Shown here: in pieces, positions 59,883-64,000 of the stretch
Position numbering within the stretch: the stretch's first letter is position 1
Layout of the letters: each line of letters starts with the position of its first letter
Assembly (NCBI RefSeq): GCF_002157205.1
Contig: NZ_CP021358.1
Location: forward strand, 1,240,001-1,304,000
Reading direction: 5' to 3'
Length of the DNA stretch: 64,000 nucleotides
Source: Kushneria marisflavi
GTDB taxonomy: Bacteria > Pseudomonadota > Gammaproteobacteria > Pseudomonadales > Halomonadaceae
The notes under the pieces: model-generated
Seen by the model: the letters and a program-made list of their open reading frames with translations, nothing else
Databases searched by the model: none
Told to the model about the DNA's origin: nothing
Translations under genes and position numbers: made by a program

Positions 59883-60773
59883 TCACCCATGCCCCGGCGA
59901 GAGCGTGCCGAACCAGCTCACCAGCGCGACCACACCCATCAGAACCAGGATTTCCGCGATGGAGACCCGTCGCAGGAATGTGAGCGCGCCGGCATCACGT
60001 GAAAGCCGGGGGACCAGCCGGTAGCGATTGAACAGTGCCATCGCCGTTAAAAGTCCCACCAATCCCACCTTGATCCACAATGCTTGCTGATAAAGCGCGC
60101 CCGGTTCCAGCGGCAAGCCACCGACCACCAGCCAGGTGTTGGCCATACCGGTCAGCACCACCAAAGCCACCGCCAGGTGGCCGGCGCTGGAAAACCGAAT
60201 CAGCGCATCAAGGGCACTCGAGCGCCACGACGGCACCCGCAATTGCCCCAGCAGCATGGTGACCGGCACCAGCGCGCCCAGCCAGAAACCGCCGGCCAGC
60301 AGGTGCCCCCAGTCGTTGAGGCGATGCAGGGCGCCAACCACTCCCTCATGCATTGCCGTATGCCCTGATACGGTCAGCGTGGCAAGCATCAGGGACGTGG
60401 CGATCGCAATGCCTGAAGGGCACCGCATCCTCGGAACAATAAGCAACACCCCAAGCACCAGAAAGGCCGCCAGCTGCCAGACCCAGGCATGACCGACAAC
60501 GGTTTTTGCTGCTACCAGCGCGAGCATGGTGGGTGAAAACGCCTCCCCCCAGCCGCTGCCGATCGAGGCACCCAGCACCGGCAGAGTCACAAGCGTGGCA
60601 AGCCCGGCCAGACCGATCGCGACCATGGCCCAGCCAGCAAGACGCTGCCAGAGCGCGTCGCGAAGCAACCGATCCTTGATCAGTAACAGACAAACGCTGC
60701 CGCCCCAGAGCGACAGCGTCGCCAGATTAAAGACAAGGCGTGCCGCCAGCAGCGCCGAGGCAGGCTCAATCAA
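59883..60773 (-). CDS. copD: CopD-family copper resistance membrane protein
   Basis: The 296-residue inner-membrane protein has about eight helices. CopD features include HTAMHEGVVGALHRLNDWGH with several His, and AGGFWLGALVPVTMLL. It works with periplasmic CopC in copper handling. The start overlaps the copC stop (ATGA). Confidence 0.85.
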   Translation of the reverse strand: MIEPASALLAARLVFNLATLSLWGGSVCLLLIKDRLLRDALWQRLAGWAMVAIGLAGLATLVTLPVLGASIGSGWGEAFSPTMLALVAAKTVVGHAWVWQLAAFLVLGVLLIVPRMRCPSGIAIATSLMLATLTVSGHTAMHEGVVGALHRLNDWGHLLAGGFWLGALVPVTMLLGQLRVPSWRSSALDALIRFSSAGHLAVALVVLTGMANTWLVVGGLPLEPGALYQQALWIKVGLVGLLTAMALFNRYRLVPRLSRDAGALTFLRRVSIAEILVLMGVVALVSWFGTLSPGHG

Positions 60774-61138
60774 GGTGTGACGTCAAAGCGGTACTGCCCC
60801 TGCGTCTTGTGCCCATCGACCGAGAGCACATGCCAGTGCACGTCATAACTGCCGCTTTCCAGCGGCTCACTGATGGGCGCCACCAGGGTCTTGCCACCCT
60901 CCTGCAACCGGGCCTCGTCGAGCGTGACCGAATCACCATCGGTACTGACGACGTCGATGTCGCTGAAAGGCAGCTCAAGACCCTCGCTGAAGGTCAGGCT
61001 GATCTCCTGCGGATTAGAGACGCGCCCTCCCTCCTCGGGAGTGGATGACTTGAGGTGAGCATGGGCCAGCGCCTGAGTGCTGATGCTCAGAGCGATCAAA
61101 AAAAGCGGTGCCATCCAGCAGCGTTGCAGGGCGTTCAT
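60770..61138 (-). CDS. copC: Periplasmic copper-binding protein CopC
   Basis: From ATG 61138 (GGAGAA upstream) the precursor is 122 residues, with a signal cut after ISTQALA giving mature HAHLKSSTPEEGG, where the N-terminal His binds Cu2+. The C-terminal HWHVLSVDGHKTQGQYRF supplies the other ligands. The gene is co-translated with copD. Confidence 0.92.
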   Translation of the reverse strand: MNALQRCWMAPLFLIALSISTQALAHAHLKSSTPEEGGRVSNPQEISLTFSEGLELPFSDIDVVSTDGDSVTLDEARLQEGGKTLVAPISEPLESGSYDVHWHVLSVDGHKTQGQYRFDVTP

Positions 61139-61260
61139 GTTGTTCTCCACGGGTGGGTCATCTCGACAGGGTGGGGCCGCCACGCGGCTCCAATGGGTCA
61201 TTGTCGCCGCGATGATACGAGCTGAAAAGAAACCGCGGCCGGATACCGCAGCCGGGCGCC

Positions 61261-61974
61261 TCAGTAATAATCATCCAGCAATGCATTGACGTTGATCTCG
61301 GCCAGGCTTGCCGTATTGGGCATTTCAAGCGCCATCGACACCAGTCGGGCCAGATCTTCTGGCTGGGTCATCTGCTCCGGGGGAATATTGCCGACCGACT
61401 CGCCCATGTCGGTGGCCACCAGTCCCGGGCACAGCGCCGTGGCGCGTACGCCGTCCTCCCAACCCTCCTTTCGAAGCGCGTGAGACAGTGCCAGCGCGGC
61501 ATATTTGCTCATCGAATAAAGCCCCGAGCGCGCACTCTTGACCCGGTGCCCGGAGAGCGACACCACCGAGATCACCCGGCCGGCCCCGGTCTCCTTTAGA
61601 TGTGGCCAGGCCGCGCGCGCCAATCGCAGAGGCGCCTTGACGTTGATATCAAATATCTCATCGATGTCGGCATCTTCCGCCTCGATCACGGTTTTGGGAA
61701 TCATGATGCCGGCGTTATTGATCAGGGCATCCAGGCGCCCAAAGCGTTTGATCGTGGCCTCGACCCAGTCCTGATCGAAGGCATCGGTGGCGGCGTCATA
61801 GGGATGCACCAGCACCTGTTCGCCGGTCAGGGTCGGATCGATCGCCTCCGGGCGGCGCACGCCCAGACTCAACTGCCAGCCTTCCTCTTTCAGGCGCCGG
61901 GAAATCGCTGCACCGATGCCACGACTGGCGCCAGAGATCATCGCCACGCGCGGAGAAGTCACCTGCTCACTCAT
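61261..61974 (-). CDS. Short-chain dehydrogenase/reductase
   Basis: The 237-residue SDR has the cofactor loop SGASRGIGAAI, NNAGIMIP, and the catalytic SxxYxxxK in SGLYSMSKYAAL. ATG 61974 with GGAG upstream is preferred over the frame to 62088, which overlaps the deacetylase gene. Substrate unknown; it may act with the neighbouring deacetylase or the molybdenum enzyme. Confidence 0.9.
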   Translation of the reverse strand: MSEQVTSPRVAMISGASRGIGAAISRRLKEEGWQLSLGVRRPEAIDPTLTGEQVLVHPYDAATDAFDQDWVEATIKRFGRLDALINNAGIMIPKTVIEAEDADIDEIFDINVKAPLRLARAAWPHLKETGAGRVISVVSLSGHRVKSARSGLYSMSKYAALALSHALRKEGWEDGVRATALCPGLVATDMGESVGNIPPEQMTQPEDLARLVSMALEMPNTASLAEINVNALLDDYY

Positions 61975-61990
61975 GAATGGACTCCAAAAA

Positions 61991-62887
61991 TTAGACGGCT
62001 TGTTTGGCCACATGACGCGCAATCGCGCCGGGCGTGGTCCACCAGACCCCTTCGGCCTCGCGATGTCCGGCCAGATCGGCAAGGACACGGCGCAGCAGGC
62101 GCAATCGGAAGGGCTGGCCGGTCAGCCAGGGGTGCAGGGCGATACCCATGACCAGCGGCTGATGGCGGGACTGCTCGAGCAGTTCAAAAAACTGATCGCG
62201 CATCATGGTGGCGAACTCGTTCATGCTGACGCGATGGGTCGAGATCGTCGGGATATCGTTCAACTCCTGCGGATAGGGGATCGACAGGAGATCGCCGCGG
62301 CGCGTGCGCATGGCAGTAGGTCGGTCATCGTGCGACCAGTTGAGCGTGTAGGAAAACCCTGCCTCCTGAAGAAGGTCCGGCGTACGATCACTTTCCGAGA
62401 TCCACGGCGAGAGCCAGCCCTCCGGGGCCGTACCGAAGTGGGTGGTCAGGCGCTCGCGGCTGCGCGCGATCAGCGCGGCCTCATCAGCTGGCGACATCTG
62501 CCCCTGACGCTCGGCGTTGGTATGGCCGTGGCCGATCAGTTCGTCTCCACGCGCCATGAAGGCTTCCAGCAGCTCGGGGCAGTGATCAAGAATCGAGGTA
62601 TTGGCGATCACTCCGGCCGGTAGTGATAGTGATTCCAGCATCTCGAGAAATCGCCAGGCACCAACACGATTGCCGTATTCGCGCCAGGCATAGTTGAGGA
62701 CATCCGGCTCGCCTTCCGGTGCCGGCGGCGCGATACCGGGACCCCGCCCCTCGCCGAAGGAAAAATGCTCCAGATTGATGCCCACATAGACCGCCAGTCG
62801 GGTATCCCCTGGCCAGCGAAAATCGTCGCGGTCAGTAATGGGGCGATAGTCAAAGCGTTCGTGATGGCGTAGATGGTTCAACGGCAT
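61991..62887 (-). CDS. PuuE-like polysaccharide deacetylase-fold hydrolase
   Basis: The 298-residue protein belongs to the NodB-like fold group that includes the uric-acid-pathway allantoinase PuuE: YVGINLEHFSFGEG, RVGAWRFLEMLESL, GDELIGHGHTNAERQ and PLVMGIALHPWLTGQPFR. AGGAG lies 6 nt before the ATG. Proximity to a xanthine-dehydrogenase-type gene fits purine or amide catabolism, but the substrate is not proven. Confidence 0.82.
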   Translation of the reverse strand: MPLNHLRHHERFDYRPITDRDDFRWPGDTRLAVYVGINLEHFSFGEGRGPGIAPPAPEGEPDVLNYAWREYGNRVGAWRFLEMLESLSLPAGVIANTSILDHCPELLEAFMARGDELIGHGHTNAERQGQMSPADEAALIARSRERLTTHFGTAPEGWLSPWISESDRTPDLLQEAGFSYTLNWSHDDRPTAMRTRRGDLLSIPYPQELNDIPTISTHRVSMNEFATMMRDQFFELLEQSRHQPLVMGIALHPWLTGQPFRLRLLRRVLADLAGHREAEGVWWTTPGAIARHVAKQAV

Positions 62888-62944
62888 GCCGTACTCCTAT
62901 GGGTAACAATGATGGTGCCGACCACACCGGCCCGCCACGGACAA

Positions 62945-62972
62945 CAAAATGCCGGCACCCTCGGGCGCCGGC
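62945..62972 (-). terminator. Intrinsic terminator after molybdenum hydroxylase gene
   Basis: On minus, GCCGGC-G-CCC-GA-GGG-T-GCCGGC forms a stem with one mismatch, then ATTTTGTT. Confidence 0.7.
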
Positions 62973-62997
62973 AGACATGAAGAGAACGCAGGATGGC

Positions 62998-64000
62998 TCA
63001 GGCCGACTGCACGTCAGGCACATTCTCCATCAGCTTCTCCTTGAAGATCGGCAGATCCCGAATGCGCTTGCCGGTGGCGTGATAGACCGCGTTGGCCACT
63101 GCCGCTGCCATGCCGGTAATGCCGATCTCGCCGATTCCGCGGGCACCGAATTCGTTGAATTCAAGATCAGGATAGTCGAGCAGAATCACGTCGACCTCCG
63201 GTGGCTGGTCGGCATGGACCGGCACCACGTACTCGGCGTAGTTGTTGTTGACCGGTCGGCCATTGCGGGGATCAAACTCGGTCGCCTCGAAATGGGCCAT
63301 GCCCAGCCCCATCACGATCGCCCCTTCCACCTGATTGCGTGCCGTCATCGAGTTGATCACGCGTCCAACGTCAATGGCGCTGACCACGCGCGCAATGCGC
63401 AGATTCGAGATGCCCGGGTCCCAGCGTACTTCCACGAAATGCGCCCCGAAGGAGCGATAGGAGTATTTATCATCAGCACCTTTGGTGTGCGCATGCCCGT
63501 CAGCGCTGGCAAGTCGCTGGCCCTTGAGCACATCAACGTAGTCCACGCTCTGCCCGTCATGGGTCAGCCGGGCGTTTTCAAACGTGAGACTGTCGCTGTC
63601 GGCGTCAGAGAAGTCACCCTTGTCACTGGTGGCGTAGCCCTTGAGCTCCTTGATGGCCTCGCGCGTGGCCGCCGCGATGGCCGGCAGCGTCGTGGCCGTA
63701 GCCCAGGAGCCACCCGAAACCGGACCTGCGGGATAGCTGGTATCTCCCAGCCGCACGGTGATTTTCTCCAGTGGCAGGCCGGTCAGCTCGCTCACGGTCT
63801 GGGCAATGATGGTATAGGTGCCGGTACCGATGTCCTGAGTGGCACAGGTGACATACGCCGTTCCATCGGCACGCAGCGACACCCGCGCCTCGCATTCGCG
63901 CTTGAGCGCCTCCCAGTTACAGGCCGCCATGCCATAGCCGATGATTTCGTGGCCTTCGTGCATGGACCCGACGTCCGGGTTGCGATCCTGCCAGCCGAAT
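62998..64000 (-). CDS. PaoC-like molybdenum-binding hydroxylase subunit, C-terminal part
   Basis: The frame is open to the window edge (reading FGWQDRNPDVGS before MHEGHE), so the start lies outside. The visible 334 residues match the C-terminal half of the molybdopterin-binding subunit of PaoC/YagR-type aldehyde oxidoreductases: YVTCATQDIGTGTYTIIAQ, GPVSGGSWATATTLPA, and GARGIGEIGITGMAAAVANA with the catalytic Glu. Such enzymes act with Fe-S and FAD subunits, expected upstream on minus. Confidence 0.9.
   Translation of the reverse strand, partial: FGWQDRNPDVGSMHEGHEIIGYGMAACNWEALKRECEARVSLRADGTAYVTCATQDIGTGTYTIIAQTVSELTGLPLEKITVRLGDTSYPAGPVSGGSWATATTLPAIAAATREAIKELKGYATSDKGDFSDADSDSLTFENARLTHDGQSVDYVDVLKGQRLASADGHAHTKGADDKYSYRSFGAHFVEVRWDPGISNLRIARVVSAIDVGRVINSMTARNQVEGAIVMGLGMAHFEATEFDPRNGRPVNNNYAEYVVPVHADQPPEVDVILLDYPDLEFNEFGARGIGEIGITGMAAAVANAVYHATGKRIRDLPIFKEKLMENVPDVQSA

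Overview
The window looks like chromosomal DNA of a moderately halophilic gammaproteobacterium, probably Halomonadaceae (Halomonas or Kushneria-like). The evidence is high GC, two tandem BCCT osmolyte carriers, an acetate permease set, a nearly complete aerobic-type cobalamin block, and many solute carriers and stress functions. This placement is inferred from gene content; no rRNA or tRNA gene was seen. Gene density is high, with many 1 to 4 bp stop/start overlaps marking operons.

Layout. 1-1622 (minus): an FMN riboswitch, ribB, a stand-alone RibD-type deaminase and the start of a glutathione S-transferase. 1773-4039 (plus): an exported SMP-30-type lactonase and cbiD. 4324-7958: two paralogous BCCT transporters with identical translation-start cassettes. 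8038-12943: a cNMP/CBS/DUF294 protein and an exonuclease, divergent from yjcH-actP. 13113-17646: OmpW, a membrane diguanylate cyclase, an atypical Nramp-like carrier, a GST and a PH-like membrane protein. 17650-24333: cobM, cobL, cobJ, cobI, cobH and cobG on minus, with cobK inserted on plus. 24483-29090: 3-methyladenine glycosylase, a low-complexity secreted protein, and an AaeA/AaeX/AaeB-like efflux operon. 29223-32000: a FlhF with a very long C-terminal extension plus a small unknown gene. 32137-34013: a TetR/MFS pair with two matching operators. 34039-35628: a secreted ADGF-type adenosine deaminase. 35757-43178: a Fur-type siderophore uptake operon (TonB receptor, binding protein, two permeases, ATPase, FhuF-like reductase, RraA-like protein). 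43489-49996: pepD, tmcA, a DedA protein, a small secreted protein and sstT. 50077-50404: a short type I-F-like CRISPR array without cas genes. 50544-55858: SIMPL protein, katG and a PilZ/HD-GYP fusion. 55864-59840: a LysR/PACE efflux pair and two COG0523 metal GTPases with Zur-like boxes. 59883-64000: copC-copD, an SDR, a PuuE-like deacetylase and the C-terminal part of a PaoC-like molybdenum hydroxylase.

Themes: osmoadaptation and acetate uptake, corrinoid synthesis, metal handling (iron, zinc, copper, possibly another divalent cation), c-di-GMP signalling and peroxide defence. The observations most worth following are the isolated CRISPR array with conflicting polarity, the extended FlhF, the CobG plus CbiD corrinoid mix, the RraA-like gene in the siderophore operon, the HD-GYP domain with an inserted catalytic motif, and the riboswitch-led ribB/deaminase/GST set.
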